Source: Subtercola boreus (GTDB taxonomy: Bacteria > Actinomycetota > Actinomycetes > Actinomycetales > Microbacteriaceae). From it: 64,000 nucleotides of DNA. The translations under genes and the position numbers were made by a program. Of this stretch, positions 42,717 to 50,208 are shown piece by piece. The stretch spans positions 1 through 64,000 of the forward strand of contig NZ_NBXA01000020.1 of the NCBI RefSeq assembly GCF_003399625.1. Reading direction: 5' to 3'. A model generated the notes under the pieces. It made no database searches and was not told the origin of the DNA. It worked only from the letters and a program-made list of their open reading frames with translations. Each line of letters starts with the position of its first letter. Position 1 is the first letter of the stretch.

Positions 42717-43950
42717 GCCCCCCGCAGGTGATGACCTCGCCCGCATGATGGTCAGGATGAAGGAATCGGTGCTTCGCGAGACCCGCGCGAGCACGCCTCC
42801 TCGCAGGCGACACCGCGCGCTCGTCGCCGTCGTCACGGTCATCGCGCTGCTCGGAATCGGCACGGGAGGGGCGTTCGCGCTCGGTATCGTTCCGAGTCCG
42901 TTCCGTGCGGATCCGGTGCCGACTCTCTCGCCGAGCCCGACTCCGACGCCGAGCGTTCCGGCTCCGACGGTCTCGCCGACAGCCACCCCGCCCACGCCGA
43001 CGACGGCCGCGCCGGTCTTCAGTGCGCCGACCCCGACGGTACCTCTCAGCTGCGCGGAGCTCGGTGCGGCCATCGATCTGACGGCGCTCATGTCAGACCC
43101 CGTCGAAGGATCCCCGACCCTGTTCACGCCGGAGGATGCCGCACTCCGGCAGGCCGGTGTGGAGAGCTGCTGGTGGAGCAGCGCCGAATTCTCGCTGCTC
43201 CAGCTCGACGTCGCGACCGATCCTTCCGCCGGCCTCGCCGATGTGGCAGACGGTCTGGCGAACGGTGCGACGCCGCTCGACGTCGGAGATGCCTCGATGG
43301 TCAGCTGCGAGCAGCTCTCGGCAGGATGCTCGGCCTCGATCGTCTCGGGATCGTACTGGATGAACATCCACTACCAGGGTGCGAACGTAGCCTCGGAGAC
43401 CGCTCCCGCCCTGCTGCAGGGTACCGGCCGGTCACTGATCGATGCGCTGGGCGAGCAGCCGATTCCGTTGCAGCCCTGGACGATGCCGCCGACGACCTGG
43501 TCGCCCGTCACCGAGTGCAGTGCGCTCGAGACCTCGGTTCCGATGGCGACGATCCTGCAGTCACCGCTGGTCGTCGGCCCGGCTCCGCTCAACCCCGGTT
43601 CGAAGAACGGCATCCAGCGGACACAACCCGATTCCTACGCCTGCCGATGGTCGGTACCCGACGGCGAGACACCGGCTGACGGCGAGGTCTCTGCACTGAC
43701 CGTGCAGCTGGCTCCCGGTGCCCGGTGGGCCTACCCCGCGACATCCGGAGCGGGCATCGAACCCCTCGCGGTGGACGGCGCCCAGGATGCCGGGCTCGAA
43801 TGCCAGAGCGCCGAAGGTGTTGAACAGTGCTGGCTGAACGTGCTGACGGATGACTCGTGGTTGCAGCTCGGCTCCGGCGACGGTTTCTCTCCCGACCAGG
43901 GGCAGCTGCTGGTCGCCGCGGCCGAGGCGATCCTCGCGGCGCACGGGTGA
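42706..43950 (+). CDS. Single-pass membrane protein, putative regulator of the ECF sigma factor
   Basis: The 414-residue protein has a 37-residue cytoplasmic N-terminus (ARMMVRMKESVLRETRAS), one helix (ALVAVVTVIALLGIGTGGAFALGI), a Pro/Thr/Ser-rich linker (residues about 68-110) and an extracytoplasmic part with paired cysteines (SCAELG, ESCWW, SCEQLSAGC, ECSALE, YACRW, LECQS, QCWL). The overlap with the sigma gene suggests an anti-sigma-like role. The N-terminus lacks the zinc HxxxCxxC motif of the usual family, so this is inference. Confidence 0.6.
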   Translation: MRNEPPAGDDLARMMVRMKESVLRETRASTPPRRRHRALVAVVTVIALLGIGTGGAFALGIVPSPFRADPVPTLSPSPTPTPSVPAPTVSPTATPPTPTTAAPVFSAPTPTVPLSCAELGAAIDLTALMSDPVEGSPTLFTPEDAALRQAGVESCWWSSAEFSLLQLDVATDPSAGLADVADGLANGATPLDVGDASMVSCEQLSAGCSASIVSGSYWMNIHYQGANVASETAPALLQGTGRSLIDALGEQPIPLQPWTMPPTTWSPVTECSALETSVPMATILQSPLVVGPAPLNPGSKNGIQRTQPDSYACRWSVPDGETPADGEVSALTVQLAPGARWAYPATSGAGIEPLAVDGAQDAGLECQSAEGVEQCWLNVLTDDSWLQLGSGDGFSPDQGQLLVAAAEAILAAHG

Positions 43951-43995
43951 GCTCCGTGCGCGCGTCCCGCCTCGTTTTCAGGGCGGGCCGGGTTC

Positions 43996-44001
43996 TAGAG
44001 T
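43996..44001 (+). promoter_or_regulatory. -10 box of a leaderless promoter
   Basis: TAGAGT ends 6 nt before the ATG at 44008, with no ribosome site between. Confidence 0.5.
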
Positions 44002-44007
44002 GAGGCC

Positions 44008-44649
44008 ATGACTGTTCGCGTCGACCTCAACCTCTCACTCGACGGTATCGTGATGCCGTCGGATCCGACCCCCGAGAACCCGATGGGGGAGGACTGGGGG
44101 CGGATCGTCGAGCACTACGCCGCCACGAAGACGTTCCGCGAACGCGTGATGCACGAGACGACGGGGGAGGGGACCACGGGCGTCGACGACCGGTACGCTG
44201 CGGCATACTTCGGGGGCATCGGCGCAGAGATCATGGGGGCCGGGATGTTCGGATTCCACTCGTTTCCCGACGACGCAGCCTGGCTGGGGTGGTGGGGTGA
44301 CGAGCCGCCGTTCCACTCGCCGGTGATCGTGCTGACGCACCGGGAACGCGCGCCGATCGACTTCGCCAACGGCACCCGCTTCGAGTTCGTCTCCGCAATG
44401 CCCGAGGTGGCCCTCGCGCGGGCCGAGGAGCTGGCGGAGGGTGGGGACATTCGGATCGGCGGGGGAGCGGGTGTCGCCCGGGACTTCCTCGCCGCCGAGC
44501 TGGTGGATCGCCTGCACGTTGCGATCAGCCCGGTCGTGCTCGGCCGTGGACTCCGGCTGTGGGATGACCTGCGGCACTTCGACCGCGACTACACCCTCAC
44601 ATCCGAGGTCGCGGAGAGCGGCGTCATCCACGTCACCTTCGCTCGCTGA
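44008..44649 (+). CDS. Dihydrofolate reductase-family (RibD C-terminal-like) protein
   Basis: The 213-residue protein has the RibD C-terminal fold: VDLNLSLDGIVMPSD, FGGIGAEIMGAGMFGF, HSPVIVLTHRERAPI, a Gly-rich cofactor segment GGDIRIGGGAGVARDFLAAELVDRLHVAISPVVLGRGLRLWD and a closing strand. Such YwjB/RibD-like proteins bind NADPH, but their substrates are mostly unknown. A TAGAGT -10 box 6 nt before the ATG indicates a leaderless mRNA. Confidence 0.88.
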   Translation: MTVRVDLNLSLDGIVMPSDPTPENPMGEDWGRIVEHYAATKTFRERVMHETTGEGTTGVDDRYAAAYFGGIGAEIMGAGMFGFHSFPDDAAWLGWWGDEPPFHSPVIVLTHRERAPIDFANGTRFEFVSAMPEVALARAEELAEGGDIRIGGGAGVARDFLAAELVDRLHVAISPVVLGRGLRLWDDLRHFDRDYTLTSEVAESGVIHVTFAR

Positions 44650-44663
44650 GCGCGCCCAGCTCT

Positions 44664-44723
44664 TTGCGGAAGCCCGTATCCGGTGCTAAAGTCTTCTGCA
44701 TGAATCGAGTCACAGGGACTCGA
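44664..44723 (+). promoter_or_regulatory. hsp20 promoter with HAIR-like HspR operator
   Basis: TTGCGG (44664-44669), a 17-bp spacer and TAAAGT (44687-44692) form a good promoter. Downstream, TCGAGT-N7-ACTCGA (44705-44723) keeps the spacing of the HAIR element (CTTGAGT-N7-ACTCAAG), the known HspR site. It also forms a 7-bp RNA hairpin. The hsp20 start is 23 nt further on. Confidence 0.65.
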
Positions 44724-44746
44724 CACAAGGAAGGGGAATCCTCATT

Positions 44747-45178
44747 ATGGCAATGTCTTTCGATCCTTTCAGTGAGCTGGACCGCCTCACCGGCAACCTT
44801 CTCCAGTTCCGCCCGGGCCCCCGGTTCATGCCGGTGGACCTCTACCGCGACGGCGACCAGTATGTGTTGAACGCCGACCTCCCGGGAGTCGATCCCGGTT
44901 CGGTCGATGTCGACGTCGACGGTCAGCTGCTCACCATCCGCGCCCAGCGCACCGCGGCAGCCCAGGACGGCGTGAAATGGCTCGCCGAAGAGCGACCGCA
45001 CGGTACGTACCTTCGCCAGTTCAGTCTCGGTGAGGGCGTCGATTCAGAGAAGATCTCGGCGAGCTACGACAACGGCGTGCTCTCCGTGCTGATGCCTGTC
45101 AGCGAGAAGGCCAAGCCGCGGAAGATCCGGATCGGCTCCGCTGAGCACAATGACGAGCAGAGGACGATCAGCGTCTGA
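44747..45178 (+). CDS. Hsp20 / alpha-crystallin small heat-shock protein
   Basis: The 143-residue protein has a short N-terminal arm (SFDPFSELDRLTGNL), the alpha-crystallin domain (PVDLYRDGDQYVLNADLPGVDPGSVDVDVDGQLLTIRAQR), and the conserved A-x-x-x-n-G-V-L motif as SASYDNGVLSVLMP followed by K-P-R-K-I-R-I. It holds unfolded proteins as an ATP-independent chaperone. GGAAGGGG lies before the ATG. A HAIR-like operator is upstream and a strong terminator downstream, so it is a single-gene unit. Confidence 0.95.
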   Translation: MAMSFDPFSELDRLTGNLLQFRPGPRFMPVDLYRDGDQYVLNADLPGVDPGSVDVDVDGQLLTIRAQRTAAAQDGVKWLAEERPHGTYLRQFSLGEGVDSEKISASYDNGVLSVLMPVSEKAKPRKIRIGSAEHNDEQRTISV

Positions 45179-45196
45179 GCGCTCGGAGTGACCGGT

Positions 45197-45240
45197 GGGA
45201 GGGTGCGTGCAGACAGTTGCACGCACCCTCCCTTTCTGTT
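45197..45240 (+). terminator. Strong rho-independent terminator after hsp20
   Basis: GGGAGGGTGCGTGCA (45197-45211) pairs perfectly over 15 bp with TGCACGCACCCTCCC (45218-45232) across a 6-nt loop, followed by TTTCTGTT. Confidence 0.9.
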
Positions 45241-45313
45241 GTCCGGCGGTCGCGCTGAGCGGCACTGCGGCTCTCCGACGCGGTGCTCCGACGCGGTGCT
45301 CAGTGCACGGTCC

Positions 45314-45721
45314 TCAGTGGTGGAGGAGGGCAAGCATCTCTGCGAGCGCGGTGCGCTGCTCCCGTTTGAGCGGGGCGAAGAGGTCCTCGAGCACGCCGGC
45401 GGCGATGCGGTGGCCCTCGTCGAGTGCCGCCCGCCCCGCGGGGGTGAGGGTGTGCTCGAGCCGGCGACCGTGCCCTGAGGCGCGGAGAATCAATCCGCGA
45501 TCGAGGAGACGATTCGCGAGCGTACCGAATGCCTGGTCGCTCTGGAACGTGGCGACCGCCAGATCGTGACCGGAGGCGCCGGGCATCCGGTCGACAGCCC
45601 GCAGGGCGTCCCACTGCACCAGGCTCACGCCGATCTCGTGAAGCGCAGCATCCATCGTGCGGTGGTTGCGGTATTGCGCGCTCTTGATCGCCTGCCCCAG
45701 GGTCTCCAGTTCCGTCATCAT
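45314..45721 (-). CDS. MarR-family transcriptional regulator
   Basis: The 135-residue protein has the winged-helix MarR core (VSLVQWDALRAVDRMPGASGHDLAVATFQSDQAFGTLANRLLDRGLI, then HTLTPAGRAALDEG) with flanking dimerisation helices. The first of two adjacent ATGs (45721) lies 6 nt after TAAGCT, so the transcript is probably leaderless. It is divergent from an alpha/beta hydrolase gene 50 bp away, its likely target. Confidence 0.9.
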   Translation of the reverse strand: MMTELETLGQAIKSAQYRNHRTMDAALHEIGVSLVQWDALRAVDRMPGASGHDLAVATFQSDQAFGTLANRLLDRGLILRASGHGRRLEHTLTPAGRAALDEGHRIAAGVLEDLFAPLKREQRTALAEMLALLHH

Positions 45722-45771
45722 CGTGCTAGCTTATCAACATCAGTAAATAAACATACTTAGATAGGTGCCTG
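45722..45771. promoter_or_regulatory. AT-rich divergent promoter of the MarR/hydrolase pair
   Basis: This 50-bp gap is unusually AT-rich. It holds TAAGCT (minus, 45728-45733) as the MarR -10 and CATACT (45752-45757) as a possible -10 for the hydrolase gene. Any MarR operator must overlap both promoters. Confidence 0.5.
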
Positions 45772-46551
45772 ATGATTCCCTCCCTTCCCCCTGACCTTCC
45801 CATCGTGCACGCCGGGGACCCGAGCATGCGCCCTGCGCTGGTGCTGCATGGTGGGGGTGGACCGCAGACTGTCGCATCGATCGTCGGTCACCTCGCCGAG
45901 ACCATGCGCGTCATCGCGCCGACCCATCCGGGGTGGAACGGAACCCTCCGGCCTGAGGGGATCGCCTCCGTCGCCGATCTCGCCTCTGCCTACCTCGAAC
46001 GGCTCCTCGACAGTGGCGAGAGCGACGTCGTCGTGATCGGCTCCTCGATCGGTGGGTGGGTCGCGCTCGAGATGGCGATCCAGTCGGCGGCCGACGCGCG
46101 GTATGCCGGCCTCATCGGGGCAGTGATCGACATCGACGGAGTCGGTGCTGTCGTCGAGGGGGAGCCGATCGCGGACTTCTTCGCTCTCGACGCGCGCGGG
46201 CTGGCCGAGGCCGCGTGGCACGATCCTGAGCGTGGGTACCTCGACCCTGCCGGCTTCACGGGCGAGCAGCGCGCCATCCAGCAGTCCAATGGGCAGACCA
46301 TGGCTGCCATCGCAGGCCGCGGGATGAGCGATGCCACCCTTCTCGGCCGGCTCGGCGCTGTGACCGCCCCGACCCTGGTGGTCTTCGGTGCAAGCGATCG
46401 TATCGTCACCCCGGCCTATGGCCGCTCCGTGGCTGAGGCGATCCCCGGCGCGCTGTTCGCTGAGGTTCCCGCAGCCGGGCACCTCCCGCACCTCGAGGCG
46501 CCGGAGGCGACCTGGCAGGTCATCGACCGGTTCCTGCAACGCGTTCGCTGA
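45772..46551 (+). CDS. Alpha/beta hydrolase
   Basis: The 259-residue protein has the oxyanion loop LVLHGGGGPQ, the nucleophile elbow VIGSSIGGWVAL (Ser after Gly-Ser), the acid in VFGASDRIVTP and the late His in PAAGHLPHLEAP. It is a soluble esterase- or lipase-like enzyme of unknown substrate. The divergent MarR gene probably regulates it. Confidence 0.9.
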   Translation: MIPSLPPDLPIVHAGDPSMRPALVLHGGGGPQTVASIVGHLAETMRVIAPTHPGWNGTLRPEGIASVADLASAYLERLLDSGESDVVVIGSSIGGWVALEMAIQSAADARYAGLIGAVIDIDGVGAVVEGEPIADFFALDARGLAEAAWHDPERGYLDPAGFTGEQRAIQQSNGQTMAAIAGRGMSDATLLGRLGAVTAPTLVVFGASDRIVTPAYGRSVAEAIPGALFAEVPAAGHLPHLEAPEATWQVIDRFLQRVR

Positions 46552-46598
46552 GAGTGGGGCAGGGCGCGAGCCGCTGAGCCCGGACGGGTGTCGCGAGG

Positions 46599-47693
46599 TC
46601 AGTGGCTGTGTTCGTGGCTGTGGCTGTGGCTGTCGTGGCTGTCGTGGCTGTGGCGGTGGTGGCTGTCCGGGTAGTGCTCGTGCGTGTGCGTCAGTGCAGT
46701 ATGGGTGTGTTCGTGCTTGTGCCAACCGGTCGGTCCGACATCCTGGCCCGGTGCATGGTCGTGCTGGTGGTGCTCGTCGTGGGTGTGCCAGTGGTCGTGG
46801 GTGATCGGTTCGTGGGTGTGCTCGTGTTCGTGGCGCTCGGTGAGGTGTAGCCAGACGCCGACGGCCATGAGGAGACCGGCGACGACGACGGGCCACGTGA
46901 GGGGGTCGCCGAGCGAGATCGCGAGGACAGCCCCGAAGAACGGGGCGATGGAGTAGTAGGCGCCGGCCCGCGCGGTGCCCACGTGGCGCATCGCCACGAT
47001 GAAGAGCACGAGGCTGATGCCGTAAGCGACGAGTCCGATGGCCATCGCGGAAGTGACGGTGAGGATGCCGGGGAGCTGGGCCCCGAGCGCGAAGGCGAGA
47101 GCGAGGTTCACAGGACCTGCGACCGCGCCTTTGACGGCGGCGAGCCAGGTTGCGTCGGTGAGGGCGATCTTGCGGGTGAGGTTGTTGTCGAGGCCCCAGC
47201 TGAGGCAGGCTCCGAGAATGGCGAGGGAGGGCCAGGGGTTGCCGAAGTTCGCACCCGACGGGATGCTCAGGATGATTGCGCCGGCGACGATCGCAAGCAT
47301 GCCGAGGGCGATACGGCGATCGAAGTTCTCCTTGAAAACGAACCAGGCCAGCGCTGCGGTGAAGACGCCCTCGGCGTTCAGCAGGAGGGATGCTCCGGAT
47401 GCGGGCACGTTCGACAATCCGAGCAGGAGGAGTACCGGGCCGGCGATGCCGCCGAAGAAGATCGCCCCGACGAGGGGGAGGATCTCACCCCTGGCGAGGC
47501 GCACGCGCGGCGCCCGGCGGATGAGCCGATAGAGGCCGAGGCCGAGACCCGATCCGCAGTAGAGGAGTCCGGCGAGCAGCCACGGGCTGACGTCGTCGTC
47601 GAGGAGGATCTTCGCCAGGGGAGTGCTGGCGCCGAAGAGGATCGCCGAGAGGAGGGCGGCCCTGACGCCCGTGTTCCGAAGTGCCCGGAGCAT
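46599..47693 (-). CDS. EamA/DMT-family transporter with long histidine-rich C-terminal tail
   Basis: The 364-residue protein has ten predicted membrane helices in two EamA repeats (AALLSAILFGASTPLAKILL and GLLYCGSGLGLGLYR; then PWPSLAILGACLSWGLDNNLTRKIAL). A cytoplasmic tail of about 75 residues (about 290-364) follows with more than 25 His, e.g. HEHEHTHEPITHDHWHTHDE and HSHDSHDSHSHSHEHSH. The tail is a likely metal buffer or sensor. The start ATG overlaps the ArsR-type gene stop (TGATG), so a metal-responsive operon exporting a thiophilic or Ni/Co/Zn-type metal is probable (inference). Confidence 0.85.
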   Translation of the reverse strand: MLRALRNTGVRAALLSAILFGASTPLAKILLDDDVSPWLLAGLLYCGSGLGLGLYRLIRRAPRVRLARGEILPLVGAIFFGGIAGPVLLLLGLSNVPASGASLLLNAEGVFTAALAWFVFKENFDRRIALGMLAIVAGAIILSIPSGANFGNPWPSLAILGACLSWGLDNNLTRKIALTDATWLAAVKGAVAGPVNLALAFALGAQLPGILTVTSAMAIGLVAYGISLVLFIVAMRHVGTARAGAYYSIAPFFGAVLAISLGDPLTWPVVVAGLLMAVGVWLHLTERHEHEHTHEPITHDHWHTHDEHHQHDHAPGQDVGPTGWHKHEHTHTALTHTHEHYPDSHHRHSHDSHDSHSHSHEHSH

Positions 47694-48061
47694 CAGTCGG
47701 ATGCCCGCGCGTCGGTGACCTGGTGGTGACTCGGCGCGTTCGTCACAGCGTGTTCGGCTTGGAAGATCGCGTCGGTCACCAGACGACCGGCGTGCTCGTT
47801 GGCCAGCCGGTAGAACACCCGGGTGCCATCCTGCCGGGCCTTGACGACCCGGGCGAGCCGGAGCTTCGCGAGGTGCTGTGAGACGGCGGCGGGAGTCTTG
47901 TCGACGCTGTCGGCGAGAGTGTTGACCGAGAGTTCGCCGTCTCGAAGCGCGAGGATGATGCGCACCCGGGTGGCGTCGGCGAGCATGCTGAAGATCTCCA
48001 CGGCGAGTTCGACGTAGGGGCTCTCCGGGTTCCGCCCGCAAAGCTGGTTATCTGCATCTAT
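47693..48061 (-). CDS. ArsR/SmtB-family metal sensor, probable ATA start
   Basis: The protein of about 122 residues has the ArsR winged helix (VEIFSMLADATRVRIILALRDGELSVNTLADSVDKTPAAVSQHLAKLRLARVVKARQDGTRVFYRLANEHAGRLV) and a C-terminal His pair (APSHHQ). The frame from 48061 reads D-A-D-N-Q-L-C-G-R-N-P-E-S-P-Y-V-E-L-A, the usual N-terminal helix, but its first codon is ATA. CATAAT ends 6 nt before it. A GTG at 48001 would remove that helix. Either a non-canonical start or a mutated ATG is likely. It is coupled to the EamA gene. Confidence 0.8.
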   Translation of the reverse strand: MDADNQLCGRNPESPYVELAVEIFSMLADATRVRIILALRDGELSVNTLADSVDKTPAAVSQHLAKLRLARVVKARQDGTRVFYRLANEHAGRLVTDAIFQAEHAVTNAPSHHQVTDARASD

Positions 48062-48073
48062 ACGCAGATTATG
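48050..48073. promoter_or_regulatory. ArsR-type operator over the -10 and start region
   Basis: ATCTGC-N8-GCAGAT (48050-48069) is a perfect dyad that spans the -10 (CATAAT, minus, 48068-48073) and the start codon of the ArsR-type gene, as expected for autorepression. Confidence 0.55.
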
Positions 48074-48100
48074 CCATGAAGCGCAGCGCCATTACGTTAC

Positions 48101-48120
48101 TTGACATAATGTGCATTATC
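48101..48120. promoter_or_regulatory. Palindrome upstream of the ArsR promoter
   Basis: ATAATG-TG-CATTAT (48106-48119), preceded by TTGAC, is an AT-rich dyad 30-50 bp upstream of the ArsR -10. It resembles Fur/Zur-type sites in composition only; the binding protein is unknown. Confidence 0.35.
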
Positions 48121-48142
48121 AGCGCCCACGGTGTTGGTATCA

Positions 48143-48685
48143 TCAACCAGAATGAGAGTAGAAGTCCACCAAGTCTGCGGTGGTCGAATTGCACGTCGGG
48201 CCGCGAAACCTGACGCGGGGTTCGTCGTTCAGGAACGCGTCCGTTTCGGTGAGCACAACGACCGTCGGGTTGGCGGCGCTGATCTGCCACCCTGTGCGTT
48301 CGGAGACGACCCGGAACCGGGTCTCAGGCAGCACGTCTTCCAGGATCATCAGGAGAACAAGCAGTAACGCGCAGGGAGGCTCGAACAGGGCAAGCTCCAC
48401 GGTGTTTCCGGCAGCGAGACACGCCGCGACGTGTTTCGCGACGACCGCCGTACTGCAGGTGGGAGCGCATACGATCATTGTGCTGCCCAACGGACTCATT
48501 CCGCGGATCACCACCTCCGCACCCGACCTGGTGAAGAACGCCGGCCGGGTGTGCTGCTGGCACTCCGCAGCGCGGTAGAACTGCTCCGCGATGCGCGTGC
48601 AGTCGGCGATGCGGTCCAGGTCAGTGGTCGTCTGGGGGCTGACGGTGACGAGTCGATCGGCGATGACGACGAAGGAATTCCTCAT
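48143..48685 (-). CDS. Aldehyde-dehydrogenase-like fragment
   Basis: The 180-residue protein has a segment resembling the substrate/cofactor loop of aldehyde dehydrogenases: STMIVCAPTCSTAVVAKHVAACLAAGNTVELALFEPPCALLLVLLMILEDVLPE (compare the usual P-A-L-A-A-G-N-T-V-V-L-K-P). It has neither the catalytic Cys nor the Glu of the full enzyme, which is about 480 residues. It ends abruptly at 48143. It is probably a decayed or strongly shortened relative. The ATG overlaps the stop of a 17-codon ORF (TGATG) that resembles an SDR start. Confidence 0.45.
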   Translation of the reverse strand: MRNSFVVIADRLVTVSPQTTTDLDRIADCTRIAEQFYRAAECQQHTRPAFFTRSGAEVVIRGMSPLGSTMIVCAPTCSTAVVAKHVAACLAAGNTVELALFEPPCALLLVLLMILEDVLPETRFRVVSERTGWQISAANPTVVVLTETDAFLNDEPRVRFRGPTCNSTTADLVDFYSHSG

Positions 48686-48738
48686 CAGGAGTGCGGGATC
48701 CCGGCGGTCAGGGCGACTTTTCCAGCTACGCGGTCCAT
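48685..48738 (-). pseudogene. SDR 5' end remnant (17 codons)
   Basis: An AGGAGA ribosome site precedes an ATG that opens MDRVAGKVALTAGIPHS then stops. The first ten residues match the typical start of a classical SDR (M-x-R-V-x-G-K-V-A-L-I-T-G). The reading frame is lost right at the G-x-x-x-G-x-G cofactor motif. It may be a remnant, or a short leader ORF coupled to the fragment that follows. Confidence 0.45.
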
Positions 48739-48860
48739 CAGGGTCTCCTCGTTCTCGAACAGGGCAGCTGCCCCGACTGAACGACTATCCCGCGCCGGAC
48801 CGGGCCGTGAACAGGGCCGTTGGTCCCACAGCCCCCGTCGCCGAACAGGTCCCCTGAGTT

Positions 48861-48874
48861 GTGACCAAAGACCC
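48861..48874 (+). promoter_or_regulatory. DosR-like box (site 1)
   Basis: GTGACCAAAGACCC matches the dyad core of the mycobacterial DosR box (GGGAC-N4-GTCCC) in 8 of 10 fixed positions. It ends exactly 35 nt before the universal-stress-protein ATG, as in two other units of the window. Confidence 0.5.
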
Positions 48875-48909
48875 TGTGCCAGCGGCACGGATACTGCGAA
48901 TCTGGCACC

Positions 48910-49506
48910 ATGACCTTCCCAATGGCATCTGAAGTGAACGACCGCACCGTCCCCCCGATCGGTGAGGAGACATGCGACGGGCGTGTCTCCCGGTTCGGTG
49001 TCGATGGCACCGGGATAGCGACCGACGAATACAACACTGCTCTCACGTTCGACGAAGACGCCAGACTCCCCCTCCGCCCCCGCACCACCCGGATCGTCGT
49101 CGGGCTCGACGGCTCGAAGGCATCCATCACCGCCCTTCGGAAGGCGATCGCCCTCGCGACCGGGTCGCACGCGGCCGTACAGGGAGTTGTCGCATGGCAG
49201 AACCCCAACGTGTACGGCGGCTACAACTTCACCGACTGGTCCCCCCAGGCCGACGCTCTGCGGATCATGGACGACACGATGGAGGAAGCGTTCGACGGCC
49301 CACCTCCGGACTGGTTCACCCCCCTGGTCCGCCAGGGCAACCCCGCCGAGCTGCTCATCGAGCAGAGCCGGGGCGCGGAGATGCTCGTCGTCGGCAGCCG
49401 CGGTCATGGCGGATTCGCCGGCCTCCTCCTCGGCTCCGTGAGCACCGCGTGCGCCGAGCACGCCCACTGCCCCGTCCTCGTCATGCACGACGAAGACCCC
49501 GCCTGA
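48910..49506 (+). CDS. Universal stress protein (single domain)
   Basis: The 198-residue protein has an unusual N-terminal arm of about 58 residues, then a USP domain: TRIVVGLDGSKASITALRKAIALA, a helix-rich middle, and the ATP-binding VVGSRGHGGFAGLLLGSVSTACAEHAHCPVLVM (G-x2-G-x9-G-S). It probably binds ATP and acts in growth arrest or hypoxia. The ATG at 48910 lies 35 nt after a DosR-like box. It is a single-gene unit with the ALDH-like fragment opposite. Confidence 0.88.
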   Translation: MTFPMASEVNDRTVPPIGEETCDGRVSRFGVDGTGIATDEYNTALTFDEDARLPLRPRTTRIVVGLDGSKASITALRKAIALATGSHAAVQGVVAWQNPNVYGGYNFTDWSPQADALRIMDDTMEEAFDGPPPDWFTPLVRQGNPAELLIEQSRGAEMLVVGSRGHGGFAGLLLGSVSTACAEHAHCPVLVMHDEDPA

Positions 49507-49609
49507 ACCTCCGGCGCTGTCACGCGACTCTCCCCCAGCCGCCTGGCCTCATCCGCCGCTCCGCGCCCACGGCAGACAGCGAAGCGGGTTTGTCATCAGC
49601 TCGGTCCGA
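49507..49609. other. Short convergent gap, no gene seen
   Basis: This gap separates the USP gene and the DUF2231 gene, which converge. No clear hairpin terminator is visible. Confidence 0.4.
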
Positions 49610-50149
49610 TCACTTCGAGTCACCGGACGGTGCAGATGTTCCCATGTCCTCGGACCAGACGGCTGTCGCGCCGCTGTGCCCCACGAGGATGGCCTGCACG
49701 GTCGTTCCACTCGAGGCGACGAGGGCCAGCGCGAGCAGGGTGATCGGCACCCAGCGCAGGCTTCTTCCCGCTGGTTTCGCCGGCGAGGAGGCGTCGTCCG
49801 TGGACACTGCACGCCGAGCGCGACGTTCCCGGATGTTCCACCACAGCAGTGCCGCCGCGACGACCACGAGCCCGATGACCCAGGGCAGCAGCCCGTCTGC
49901 GAGTTCGGCGTGTGTCTCGATCAGGTCGCTCTCACCGACCCTGGCCTGCAGCTTCTCACCGGACTGGGTCGAGATGGGCACGAGCACGAGCGCGACCAGC
50001 GAAACGGCGAGGGTGAGGTATCCGGACCAGCGCCGGAATCGCGGCCAGGCCGCGGTGAGCAGAACCAGAACAGCGGACAGCGGAACCGTCACCTCTGTGG
50101 CGTGCACGATGAACGGGTGAAGGGGAAGACCGAAGAAGGTGTCGAACAT
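49610..50149 (-). CDS. DUF2231-family membrane protein
   Basis: The 179-residue protein has four predicted helices and the family opening FGLPLHPFIVHATEVTVPLSAVLVLLTAAW, with a second pair after residue 90 (GLLPWVIGLVVVAAALLWW, WVPITLLALALVASSGTTVQAILVGHSGA). DUF2231 proteins are often near redox or metal genes, but their role is unknown. It lies 59 nt after the P-type ATPase gene, so it is probably the last gene of the USP-ATPase-DUF2231 operon. Confidence 0.85.
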   Translation of the reverse strand: MFDTFFGLPLHPFIVHATEVTVPLSAVLVLLTAAWPRFRRWSGYLTLAVSLVALVLVPISTQSGEKLQARVGESDLIETHAELADGLLPWVIGLVVVAAALLWWNIRERRARRAVSTDDASSPAKPAGRSLRWVPITLLALALVASSGTTVQAILVGHSGATAVWSEDMGTSAPSGDSK

Positions 50150-50208
50150 GAAAGCTCCCTGAGGGTGAGTGAGAATCGGAAGAGGGGGTCTGCTGGGGAT
50201 GTGGATGA

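Noticed and set aside
43966-43987. CCCGCC/GGCGGG hairpin as a terminator
   Set aside because: The stem is only six pairs, with no T-tract, and it lies just ahead of the RibD-like gene's promoter.
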